Shown here one piece after another: positions 38,688 through 50,700 of a stretch of DNA of 64,000 bases; the first letter of the stretch is position 1, and each line of letters begins with the position of its first letter. The stretch is from contig NW_019211457.1 of assembly GCF_002443255.2 (NCBI RefSeq), positions 51,791,800-51,855,799 on the forward strand, in the 5' to 3' direction. The stretch is from Varroa destructor (lineage: Eukaryota > Arthropoda > Arachnida > Mesostigmata > Varroidae). The notes under the pieces are model-generated. The model did no database searches. It had not been told where the DNA came from and worked only from the letters and a program-made list of their open reading frames with translations. A program made the translations under genes and the position numbers.

Positions 38688-41600
38688 TGAAATCTATCAT
38701 CAGTTGTAATGCAACTGGTCAGTTAGCGGCTATTTGTCCATATCCCAGGTACTCACTTACCAAACCACGTGCTAGGGCGACATTCGATGAGGAAACTTGT
38801 ATGCTCCGGGTATAATATATAGGTGAAACGATGCAGAAAAGCTAACATATTATACTATAGAAGTTCTTGTACTTCTGTTTCTTCGACCTATGTGTATTGC
38901 TAATTTAAAAAAAAAAATTAACGCATATAGATGATGGTGAAACTGGCAAAAGTATTGGTTTGCAAACTGGAACACGAAACGATTCGTCGTGAGGTCGTTT
39001 GCCGTAAGCAAAGATTCAGAAGAAATGTCTGCCGCTGGGCAGATGACCAGCTTCCTCGGAATCGTTGGAAAAAGAGCTATCTTTCAGGACGTTGTTAAAT
39101 ATTGGGCTTCTCTTAAATTCGTGCTAAAGGCTATTAGCTACTGGCGGCAAATGCTAGATAGTCCTATGGCAACTGTCATTCAGGAAATGGGAAGAGCACA
39201 TTGTGCTGGAGTGGTGTTCACGTACGATCCAGTAACTTCCAGACCGGCTCATGTGATAGTTACCGTAAAATTCGGACTCGGCAAATCTGTTGTGTCAGCA
39301 GCTGTCGATCCAGACATCTACGCTCTGCATTAGACACCCGAAGTTCAGGAAGCAGGCACAACTGCACAGGCCATAGTAAGCCTAGTTAATACGGCGGTAA
39401 GCACCCGGCTACGACCGCGTACACCCCGGGCTCTGTTAATGTAAATTATGCACGATTTTTAAGATATTATGGGCACACGCAACAACATCTTAAATCGTGT
39501 CACAGCGAGCACTCCTGGTACATCATGTATATCTCTATTATGCTGTTTACTTATGGCGCGAAACCAAGGATCGTACGGTCGTCAGATCACAGTTAGGTAT
39601 AGGCATAGAGGAAGAAATTGTTGCCACGAACAAGACAGAGGAGTTTTGTCTTAGCGATGTCCAGGTCACCAAGATCGCCATCGTAGGAATGAGAGTCAGT
39701 TGACACCGCACGTAATGTAAACGAACGAAATAAAAATAAAATGAAGTAAAAGAAAATAATTCATTATAGACTAATAATTATAATTAATAATACAACAAAC
39801 TAGTGCTATTGATCGTCATCAGTGACGGAGTTTACCAATACACCTCGCGATATCGAGTGGGCGCTCGTGGACGGTCAGGTCGTTCTTTTGCAGCCTGGAC
39901 CAATGACCTCTGTATTCCGCAAAAGCGACTTTGAAATTCAGAATGATCTGAATTGCGCCCTTTACACACACCGCGAAGTTCTTAGTAGAGCCAATTTGGA
40001 GTATGTACGAACCTCGTTACAGGTCGTACGTCTAAAAGCATTGTACTTTAAGGCTCTCGTTTTTGTTTATAGCCGTTAGTCCTTTTCAAATACCTCCACA
40101 GGGTTTTTTTTCTTAAAATGCATTCTGATTTCAGCGAGGCAATGTCCGGCGTATCTTCAGCGCTATCGCTAAATCTTCTCCGGTAATATTATTCGAGTGT
40201 TTTTTCAAAGGATTTCACGCAAAAATTGTTCCCTGATATATTCGACCAGAGTCCGTATAGCTGCACACAAGCTTTCAACGTGGGCAAAAAAGTGCTCGTG
40301 AATCTTCTCGACGTAAGTACCACAAGTGAACGGAATTTTATTCATAGTAGACACATTTTTGCCTGTTATGCTGTTTTCCTCAAGTTCGGGTCAAAAAGTG
40401 TCTGCGAAGAAAAATGCCGACGTTCCTGGCCAGAGAATGACAGGATCCACGGCTGTTCCATGCAAGTTTTGCCGGCATAAAATAAAGCTTTGGAAAGCTT
40501 TAAATGATTAAGCGATTTAACTATAATAAGCACAAGGGCCCAGTTACAGGGTATTTTTGCGGACAAGCAGTTTATGAAGTGGTTATATTTAGATGCGACA
40601 GCGGTGGACATAAGACCCTTAAAAATGGTACCTTTCACGGCCTGGTCGAGAAAACGCGCAGCCGCTGATCAACACACAGCACACAGTAAGATATTAGTTG
40701 ATCACTTGTAGACGTTGAAACAGTCTGATGTTGAAATTGATGTAGCACGAAAAAAACCTTGCGACAAGCAGAATCGAAATTTTCAGGTATACTGTTTGAG
40801 CAAAGGTTTCGTAAGAATTTTTATTTCACATACATTAACAAAGAGCGAGTTTAACATATCCGAGTGAAACATGCCATGCGTGAATTCATATGTAGCAAAA
40901 TAAAAATTAGTATATAGGACACGGTATTGGCTCAGTTTTTCAGGATTCCTGTAAATGCCCTCAACTAATAGCATTAATTTTCTAATGGTATGCAACAAAT
41001 GCTTACTATCAGAAAATACATACGGCCAGAAAATACATAGAAAACCCTTTCCGCTGCTATTTATTATTAATTATATTAAATAAATGTTACATTATCCATA
41101 AAACTTACTTCGTAAAGATGTACGAATTGATGGCAATCAATTCATCCCTTAAAAAGATGACCTGACCACACCATTAGTTACGTGGTGATTGATAAATAAT
41201 ATCGGATTACTAAACGCGCGCTTTTTTTAAATTTTCCACAGACGTTGGTTTGTAAAAAGTAACCAAACATTACATCTATAATGTGTGTATTAAATATACA
41301 TTGCTCACATCACGATAATCGCTGGCAGTACGCCGATCGATTAAAATCTGCCCAGTTCTTCTAGATGTGTCAATAAATTAAATTAACACTTAAAGACGCA
41401 GGGGAGCGGTCGAAAAAAGGAAGGATTTGTTGTCTCACCCTGCTGTGGACAATAAGACAGATTGAAGACGGCATTAAACCACCCATGCAGGCCAGTTTCT
41501 TAGTATCAGTATTTAATATCGTGATGCTTAACACACTTAAAAGTAGCCAAGGACAAGAGAAGGCTACCCCCGAAATAATGGCGAAAGTTACCAAATTGCT

Positions 41601-44377
41601 ATATTCAGATTATGAACTGCTAAGCGCTCGTAGTCCGGAAGACCTTACGGTAAGGAAGCATTTCATGTTAAAAATAAACTATATTCCGACAGGTCAATTT
41701 ATGATACCCACATCTAAATTTCCATTGAGCCTATTTTCCTTTCTACTAGTAGGCGCAGCATCCTATTTAGTTTTCAGCCCATTTTAAAACCAAATGAAGG
41801 TCAAGTAAACATTTGAAGTAGAACATTATTTTTCGCATCATGCTTTGATATATACAGACCGCGCTGTTAATAAACGAATGAACAATAAGTGACGTGCGAC
41901 ATTATACTCTACTTCCATTGGAGCTTGCTGTGGGGCCTCGCGAAGCTTTTGAACTAGCGAGAACTGAATACATTATACAGTAGTACCTGTTTTTGTCACT
42001 ACAGAAGCTTGCATATTGTATTCGTAACGATCCCAGAGGAAACGAGTTCCCTGACATGACTGTTGAAGATGCCCTGGAGTGGCTATAAAACGACGAAGCC
42101 GAAGCAGCCATCGAATTCAGATGCTTCCGGACAAAGCACGTGAAGAAGCTGACATCCAGTCTAAGACATGGGTCACGGATTCTCCACCATTGATTAAAAC
42201 GCTATAGGCCAATGTGCGCGCTGGAAAGTTCTTGAAGAAGAAGGTGGAAGAAAGAATTACAATAGCCAACCTTGAAAAACAACCATCATTTTTTCACCGG
42301 TAATTGCTGGCACGTTCTCAAGATACATATTTCGCTTGGTTCCGCATAATATCATAGCTTCACATCCATGAAAACAGGTGCATATCTGTACATTGTACCT
42401 AGTTATTGACAAAATCCTACGACGATACTGCGCGACTCTGGCCAACTAGGAACGCAAAGGTAAATGCATGGACGCATGCAAGGATGGAAATCCGTAGTCC
42501 CTAATATTTCGAATGACGGTACATACATCAATAGCAGTACTGAAAAATATGCTCAATGACCATTTTTGTCCATTGTTTTATGACGACTTGTGACGACTAT
42601 GACGAAACGCTATGATTTGTAGCTTATCACATTGAAAAAGAAAATCACCAATCCCGCCAATGCAATGGTACGATTCCTGAAATCCTTCGCATGACTATTC
42701 AATGTATTTCATGTGAATTTGCTAGAAAACTGTGCATCAAAATCATCCCAATAATTTTCCTTTTTTTTTGTTTTTTTTTTATTTTTATATATTTGCTGGA
42801 ATATGCATTAAAAAAGGATGGGTGTAATCATGGTAAGTGAAGTTTGTCCGCCTATTACGTGTGAAAAACCATACATAGATTTATTTTTTATTTGCTATTT
42901 AATAATTTCTATTTATTAATTAAATTGTTACATACTAACATGATAAGTTGTTAAATTACATAATTTCGCGAACCCAATATGCACGGGAGGCGACCAAATC
43001 AAGCTTGATTAGGTACATACACTACGTGATGTCGTTCGTCAGTCACATCGGAAAGCGTTTGTACATTGAAGGAAGACTCCCAGATGTCGAACTTGTCTAC
43101 TTCCTGACGGTAGATGGAATTTATCGTCTAATTATTTCGCGTAATACCGGTCTTTTGCGTGCCGGTAAGTTCCGATATATTGATTTTGCTCCTTGTTCAC
43201 TTGCCCCATATGCTCATTCAGAGCACCAACTAAATGTCATCTAATCCGTCTGCTTAGCTCTAGAACGGCCGAATATCTCTAAACGTATTGCGAGCAATAA
43301 AAATTTTCTCTGATATATCATGTTCTGACTTCTACATTAAATGTTTGCGTCAAAACAGCATTTTGCTTTTAGGATTTTCTAAGCACTTTTGCTTACAGTT
43401 GGGATTTTATAGGGCGACTTGATGTTCGCGGATGCGTTGCCAACTCGACAAACAGAAATTTCCCATACTTTTCAACGGACGGTCTAAGCCGGCGCACCTA
43501 AGATTTACTTTTTATCGATTATTACGAAACGATGAAATTTTTTAAACTTTCAGATACAATTTCTATGATTGAAACTTGTCTTGTTTTGTAGTTGCTAGAT
43601 AATGAAACGAAAACGTTTGCTTAAAAAGATTCCCATTCAACGTTTCATGCTGTGCGTTTTCTCATCATTATCGTTTCTCCTATTCCAGATTCTATCCGAA
43701 GCCATTTCAATTCTAAAAGACGCCCTTGCTTTATCCGGCATCCGTGTGAGACAAGGCGTCGTTGTAGGTGTAGCCAGAGTTATTCTGTCACGACTTCCTG
43801 AGTGAAATACACGTTATTCAAAGGTGCGACATTCTCGTGACGCAACCTCTTCCATTGCTCCATAGAAAACACAGCGTAAACCATCACAATCTTCTCGTTT
43901 CCAGCCTGCGTGATTGAATGCTAGCAACAAATTCGCTACCAATCGTTTGAAGATCTTTATTTACTCAGTAGAAATAAAGCTCGAGGACAGGTTATTGAAT
44001 GGACGCTGTGGAAGCTCCAATAGCTTGAGGAGAAATACAGCTTTTCTAATGTAGTTACATATGCTACGTAAAAAATCTGAGATCAGCCGAAGAGTTTAGT
44101 ACAACGCATCTGATACATTCAGTAGAAAACTAACACAAGTAAGAATTGTACGAAAATTGCAGGTTGGACGCCTGCAATTGTTGGTTGGGTAAGTGTTGTG
44201 GTCATCGAGTCTGATGGCCTGTTGTCGCATAGAGCAGTTGTCGCTTGTGGGTACGGGCTGCTCGCCATCGTCAGAGTGTATGAAGCAACCGAGTTCTTCA
44301 GATCTAGAGAAGCAATTGTCCTCGATGGAAAGGAAGGACCAGTTGTTAAACAAGATGAAGGTCCAGTGGAAAAATGA

Positions 44378-45752
44378 AACTTCAGAAGATCAAAAGTGTG
44401 GCTCAATTACTAATTCCAGCTATGCTACGGATCGTCAAGCTGACACGAAGCGTAACACTGATAGTTCGGAGCTTCGAGGGGAGGCGCGACCAACCCAGAC
44501 GCACAACTGTGAAAATGATTAAAATCTTAATGGAGAAAAGTAAAAGCCCCTTTCTGCGAAATAAAAGTAGATAACTGTAACAGTCAGTAGTGCTATTTCT
44601 AAAAAGTACAAGTTTACTAATTTACCTAACGAAATAGTTATTATAGTTAGAATCAATGGTTAAGATAACACTTTATTTATGAACAACACGTTTGTTATGT
44701 CGGTTATATTCTCCAATCGATAATAGGCATAATGTACGCTGACGTCTGCTTCCTGTTTACGTTGGGCCGCTATTATTTCCAAATTCGGCATATTGTATTA
44801 CAGATTATATTTTGGCGTTTGCCGCAGAATTAGGTAAATTTATGAGAGAGAGATAGATGATCGTCCTTCGTTCGAGGAAAGGCCAATGTAGGTCTGCAGT
44901 CAGGATAAGATACGCGTCGGATCAAGAAAAAAGTACATACAAACTTACACTCACACACAGATAGGGTAAATTATTTTTTGACCGTTGTTAGTTCTTATTT
45001 CATATCTCTTAAAGCAAATGAAACTATATAACACATTTAACACTATCACAATGTTCCCGTAGCACTACAGGGTGATCTGATATATCGATAACACTATCTG
45101 AAAAATCACAGCTGTCGTTGGTGTACTTATTGCATTATAAACGTATACCAACGCTATAATGTTATTATGTAGAAACTTTTCAGTTGCAAATACAATGAAT
45201 TGTTGGAATAGCTGACGGGTATCCTGCCAATGTTAAATATAGACTTTCAAACCATCCAGAGATTTTTCTTCTGCACGAGAGGGTCACTTAGAGCCGCTAC
45301 TCTGAGTCCCACGACCAATATGTAATTACTATGAACTTCGTGCGATCAGAGGGGGTTAACAGCTGCCAATATGACTTCACACACGGTTGCTATAATAAGA
45401 TATTTGCCGATTGAGGAGACAATATTTTTTAGGAATAACTGATCAGTGGGTGTTGAATCAAAATCGTGTTCGTTCCGAATGGTCCTTATAATGAATACGG
45501 ATAATCGTCAGATGGGACACTTTTAGCGCAGATTTTTTCCCAAATTGTATATTGTTCCCTAGCTCGCTGTTAATTTACATAACGAACTCAACTAGGAATC
45601 TGGTCTCTAAGGATCGAAGCGTATAATTCGCTCTAATCTCTGTTTAGCTCACTTTTAATAATAGCTTTTTTTTTTTATTTTCAGCGATCTCATTAAATCT
45701 GTTTCATGCATCACATCAATTGTTTGCTCTAGCTTCTATATGAAACATAGAT
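44378..45752. other. Region between PPS-like pseudogene and possible second copy
   Basis: No gene was recognised. A diverged relative of the TTAGG-tailed dispersed repeat lies at about 45559-45640. Any N-terminal exons of a second PPS-like copy would be expected here but could not be identified. Confidence 0.45.
45559..45640 (+). repeat. Diverged copy of the TTAGG-tailed dispersed repeat
   Basis: TAGCTCGCTGTTAATTT at the left end matches the two copies at 54.5 and 63.7 kb exactly. It is followed by similar blocks: ACGAACTCAACTAGG against ACAAGCTCAGTTCGCG, and ATCGAAGCGTATAA against GTCGAAGGCGTATGCC. The match fades after about 80 bases and no TTAGG array follows. Confidence 0.5.
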
Positions 45753-46958
45753 GTGAGTTTCTTATTTGATGGTCCGCCTCGCTCAATAGACCTAAGAGGC
45801 TCCACAGACCTCAGCAGAAGACGGAGCTTTCATTTCGTGAAGGCGCTCGAGAGTCTTCATATATTCGTTCATGATGATAGACCACTGATAGTGATATGTT
45901 CTTTATTCGCGGCGATAGTTCATTCACTACATAGTGCATCTCGCTTGCTGATATCTCACTTCCGACTATCTACGAGATTGCCTTACCTTAGTCTTCTTTT
46001 GTATGAAATCAATATAATTTCCTAGAAATCTTGATTAGTAGTTCTCTACCGCGTTGACTAGCTGCAAATCGGACGCAGCTTTTTTAGACAGTGATCTAAC
46101 CTATATAGCTGTTTATTATTATTTTCGTCCTATCATAAGACCTAAAACGTTTTACCCTAGCAGACATCGTTCTTGGCTATTTCATAGCCTGCATTGTGTG
46201 CTCACAAACGGATACTACATAGAGCACAATAAATTTCAATAAGATTGCTTTCGAACTGGAATGTCTGTTTGTCTTAAATTTCTTTCTTACGGTCCGCTTA
46301 ACTTAAAAATTACTTCAGGCGACTGGCGCGCCACAAAGCGACACAAATTGAGCGTACGCCCAGCTTCGAATCTTTCTGGAGAAGACTTGAGTAACAGTTT
46401 TATAGACGACCAGGCTTTATTTTTAGTCCTTTCTAGTCCTCGATTCTTTTCACCGGTTTCACTTTCTGCCGACACCGCAGACCTGCAGCAGATATGACTC
46501 GCACCGACTAGAACATTTGGCCGAAGGCCCACTCAATTTCTTTCCCTCACAAGACGAGGGAGGGTTGCCTTCTCTTTGAACGCCCAATAAAAATGACTAG
46601 ATAATGGCAATGTCTAATTGTATGTCTTGAAGATCCGTTAATAGTTTCGACTATGCTTGCGGGCTAAGGGTTTTGAGCTTAAGAATTTTATAATGGGTTC
46701 TCTTGCCGGGTTCCCTGTGTCCCTTGTCCTTCCCACGATAAGCAATGGTGCCAGTCGAGTGTTTCTATGGCAATCATTTCCTTTAAAGAAGATGAACACT
46801 GTAAACTTTTCTAGCATCCCGCAGTCGGTAGTGCTGACTGTAGATTCGACAAACTACATCGATGGAACGGATCTAATCCAGGGATCATCTATCCGACTCG
46901 ATTTCTTTGGAACGATTATTCTAGACTCTTCCAAATTCAGGAAGATCAGTAATGTGTG
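45753..46958 (+). pseudogene. Possible fragments of a second PPS-like copy
   Basis: Two open stretches may be exons of the beta-rich middle domain of PPS-like proteins. One, about 45753-46020, reads FDGPPRSIDLRGSTDLSRRR, resembling the G-x-P-x-x-I-x-L-x-G-x-x-D segment. The other, about 46669-46945, reads LAGFPVSLVLPTISNGASRV followed by a VVLTVDS strand, resembling the G-x-P-V-S-L segment. A comparable short segment already exists in the first copy near 36.74 kb, so a second partial copy is more likely than displaced exons. No catalytic segment was found here and the assignment rests on weak pattern similarity. Confidence 0.35.
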
Positions 46959-47720
46959 ACCGACATCGTCTTCGACCCCTTTATCGCAGTAGACGTATCT
47001 ATCCCGCAAATCAACTAGTTTACGATACACACTTTTTAATAGTATGTGTTTTCTCAGAACGGTTTGATTATAGTGCTCTTATTACTGACAACTTGAGAGT
47101 GAGACTTAACTGGACTCACAGGATCTGCACAGAATACTAAGTTTCTATTTCTGAATGTAACTCTCAAGTTTACTTTAATCTCAGTTTTATGTATGCATGC
47201 ATGCACACATTTAATGACTTGTTTCAGACATACAAATTCCAAATTTGCCATTTGTTACAACATTATGATAAAACTCCGTATCGAGCATAACTTACTCTCA
47301 CTTTTTGCCAGTGACAGATTATATGTCTTTATACACTCAATCGACACTTGATTTGCTCAATTTACCACTCGCCAGTGGAACAAGTCTACCTGCACCGTGA
47401 TGTAGGTTCGATAAATACGCTAGCCTTGTGATGGTTGTGGGGTTAGTTAAATTCAGGTGTGTTGCATGCATCTTCATTGGCTGTAGCCATTCTACCTCTA
47501 AGTAGCGTCAACTGGAAGTTTCGATAAACAGAGCCGCTCACGTCGCTATTTATCGCAAAAATTGAAGTTTAAATGGATTACCCAATCAGAATAACCGTTG
47601 GGTTCATGCTGTAAATACGTTGTTTGGCCTTTTTACCATTTGATTAACGTACGCTTCATTCCTTGCTATGCACAAAATTGGTATTTTTTTTAACGTGGGG
47701 TGCTTTCGACGATATTTTCG
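46959..47720. other. Spacer before the P450 pseudogene 3' end
   Basis: About 760 bases with only short ORFs; no domain recognised. It is the downstream flank of the minus-strand P450 remnant. Confidence 0.5.
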
Positions 47721-50700
47721 CTATTCAATTTCGAGCTTCGATGTAGAGAGGAAGCCCCTTCCCCCCCCCCTCGAGCGTGTGGTAAGTTCTCCAAGGACAC
47801 GCACATCGTTACGTGATAGAGCTGACCTAAGATGGAACTTTCTTAGAGTTCACGCGACCATAATTTTCGGCTCCACCAGTGCAAATTTTTGTCCTATAAA
47901 ATAAGATTGTTCCAGCTTAAATAAGTTCACCACTATTTCTTCAAAGCAATTGAGTACTTAAGCGAATCCACGTTCTATATCATTATACCTTTGTCAACGA
48001 ATAGTTCTTCTCTTATTATCATTACTCTTATAATCTTTATATATATTATAATCTTATAATACTCTTACTTATAGTCATTACTCCTACCAATACAATTTCG
48101 AGGGCCAGCGGAGAAAGGTATGTAGGCAAAAGGGTTTCGTGCAGCAACATTTTTCGATAAACATCGATCGGGATTGTAGATTTCGGGATCAGGAAATACG
48201 TCTCGGTCACGATAAGTAACGTTGGTGACTTGACGTTGTGACCGCCTAAACACGAATTACGATTATTTGTTACTTAGAGTTACAACTGTCAAACATTAAC
48301 AGAAGAATAAATAAAAGCAAAATTTCGTCTCGTATTAAGCTTACTCACAAATCATTAAGTCCTGGTTTACGAACCGGGCAATGAGGGGTACTGAAGGATA
48401 CAGCCGCTGTGCTTCCTGCAGAATAATCATATGTAATTTATCTGGTAAAAACCGGGAGGTGTTTTATATGTGGTAGCTATGCAACACGGTCAAAGCTTCA
48501 CAACACGTAACAGCAATACTGGTTCGTGTCGGCCTGTATTCACAGCTCGCTCCCGGCTAATATTCTAGCACGTGGCGCCAGATACTTTCCTGACTTCTAG
48601 TCAAAGAACAGAATTACCATCTTTGATTAAGACAAGAGTAGAAATACCGTACAAGTGACCCCGTGTCAATATGTCACTTTTGATTGAAAACGACATAAAA
48701 AAACAGTGGCAGCGACATTGTGTACCGTACGACGACGTCCGACCAGGAGCAAGTGAGTGGGATTGTTGGCCGACGTGACCTAAGTGGCTAACGCGCGTAC
48801 GTTGCCATAGTGACCATTAACTAACTCATTAACACGCAGCTACGCTGGCTAAAATGTCAGCGTTGATAAATAAAAATATTACTGGAAAAAATTGAATTAT
48901 TATTGCCACCATGCCTTTTCATAGGTCTGGAGAAACCCTGGATAGGTCCAGCCAAACCTACCTCGGTTAGTCTTTTAATGCGGGCATGTCTTACGCTCTG
49001 AAGTGATTCCGAAGACTTATTCGTATAGAATAATAGTGAGGAAAATAAGCCATAATAGAAAAAATTATTGATGGTCATCAAAAGCTCATTCGTTATCTTA
49101 CCTGCAGTTACAATGCACTCAGCTAAAGATGCGCTCCATCAAATCTAAATTATGCCCAAGCAGTGATTTATGTACGAAGCATTAGCTTTTAAATGATCTA
49201 AAATCTGAAGCAGATAAAATTGGGCAGATGAAATTGATTCGCTTATCCTCTGTTTCCAGTAATTGGTTTGGATGAAAAGCACCTAATTATTACTGACCTA
49301 TACAATGATCCCAAAGGCAGACAAAGGCAACAGACGACTGAAATACCTCACCTTAATACAGCGTTCAATGTATTTCATCTTCGAAAGATCATCTTGGGTT
49401 ATCGATCCGTCGTTATCGTTTCCAAAAATATCGTCAAGTCCTTGATGGACCTTTGCCTGTATGTCAGGATTTTCGGCAAGGAGACACAGCGTCCACGAAA
49501 CGCCTAGTAATAGAACGCACAATAATTAACGCGTGGACTTGAAAACAGTCAAAACAAAATTAGGAGGGTAATACTCCTAGTTCCTATCCTTCTAGACCAG
49601 TATTTTTTTCTCGTAGATTTCATGCTACTTAAACGATCGCGAAGGTTTATATGTTTACCCATAGGGGTGGTGTCGTGTCCTTCGAACACAAAGGTGTCTA
49701 CCTCCTCCCGGATGCCTTCAAGCGGCAGAAGCTGAGAATCCTCCAAGTGAGTCTCAAGCAGTAGATCGAGAAACGGACGCCTCTTCTTCAGACCGGTGTC
49801 TTCTTTGTTATTCGACGTTTCCGTGTTGGTTTCACGTTCTGCCAGCATTTCAGCCTTGCGCTTCTCAATCACCTTTTCCCGTTTGTATAGTCGCATTTGT
49901 GTGAGAACAAATAATCAACTTTGCTAACTTCCTGTACCTGTGTTAGCAGAACGCGAACTTTTAACTAATGTGTATTTTTGGTGTTAGATCATTCGACTTG
50001 ACTACAACATATTCTACCTTAACCCTAGCTAGACCCCTGGATATCGTTTAAAGGAAACTTTAACTATTCTACCTTTCGAGTGAAGCTGTGAAGTGTGTCG
50101 AGGTTCTTACTGTAACGACGACCCTCAGCACTCACAGTGTAAAAAATATCGAACCAATGCCAGGGCTTTACCATGCGTTCTATAAGACTAGCTCCAACAT
50201 CATAGGCTGCTCGCACATAATCCGAACCGCTGTTATCATGAGCATGTATCTTCACACCCATTGCGGTCTCTATGGAATAATTGTAAAATAGCTCAATTGT
50301 AAACAGGATCGGTACTTGTTGTTGTTCAGTTAGTGTCGCTGACAAAAATTTGCCATTTACTCTTTCTTTTTTATCCTAAAAATATTGTTTATAATGTAGC
50401 AAATATAAAAATATTCTTAAATGAACATATTTATTATACTAGTTTTTCCAGCTAATTATTACTTTGCCTTATCATGTCAACACCCCATTTGCCTACTATC
50501 ATGAGCGTGCATGATAGATTGTTGCCATAGAGCTACATAGTTGAGCATGTTTCTCTACAACTTAATAAAACTTCTTGTAATAGTTCATCGTGCAAGACGG
50601 CCAACAAACACTTGTGGTCAAGACCATGCACGTTTCTTTCAAACACATCGAAAACGGTACGCTTTTCGAAAGAAATTCATTTATTTACCGCATATAATAT

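Larger units (their letters stand above)
36152..38954 (+). other. Poorly resolved interior of the PPS-like pseudogene
   Basis: Expected to hold the beta-rich middle domain and the start of the ATP-binding domain. Two stretches may belong: about 36736-36834 (VYTEITIEGSRLKFLGISNV) and about 37457-37620 (LKELTSLKEKNQSSG, in the place of the usual K-x-L-x-x-L-T segment). Neither has confirmed splice junctions. Two (AT)n tracts lie in the right part. Confidence 0.35.
34842..44377 (+). pseudogene. Decayed phosphoenolpyruvate-synthase-like (PPDK-type) gene
   Basis: Remnant of a large multi-exon gene related to PEP synthase / rifampicin phosphotransferase, enzymes with an ATP-binding domain and a swivelling phosphohistidine domain. 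Recognised exons include 34842-35072 (N-terminal hydrophobic part), about 35740-36151 (GPLRYWRI region), about 38955-39330 (ATP-binding core, VVRSFAVSKDSEEMSAAGQM and VIQEMGRAHCAGVVFTYDPV), about 39540-39700, 39823-40000 (TPRDIEWALVDGQVVLLQPG), 40135-40312, about 41485-41649, 42005-42210, about 42948-43164, 43689-43801 and 44163-44377 (mobile domain, LLSHRAVVACGYG). The last begins after TTGCAG and ends at TGA 44375. Several introns remain in phase (39823/40135 and 41649/42005 junctions). Lesions: in-frame TAG at 39331, TAA at 40184, TAA at 42086, a frameshift near 42140 and TAG at 42205. The middle (36.2-38.9 kb) is poorly resolved. A working enzyme is very unlikely. Confidence 0.82.

Noticed and set aside
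39331..39333. Natural C-terminus of a short single-exon protein (114 codons)
   Set aside because: Recognisable PPS-like sequence continues for 5 kb in later exons, so the stop is a lesion or sits in an unresolved insertion.
40176..40200. A 15-bp intron removing the stop at 40184
   Set aside because: GTAATATTATTCGAG has GT...AG ends and keeps the frame, but 15 bases is far below workable intron size; a nonsense mutation is simpler.
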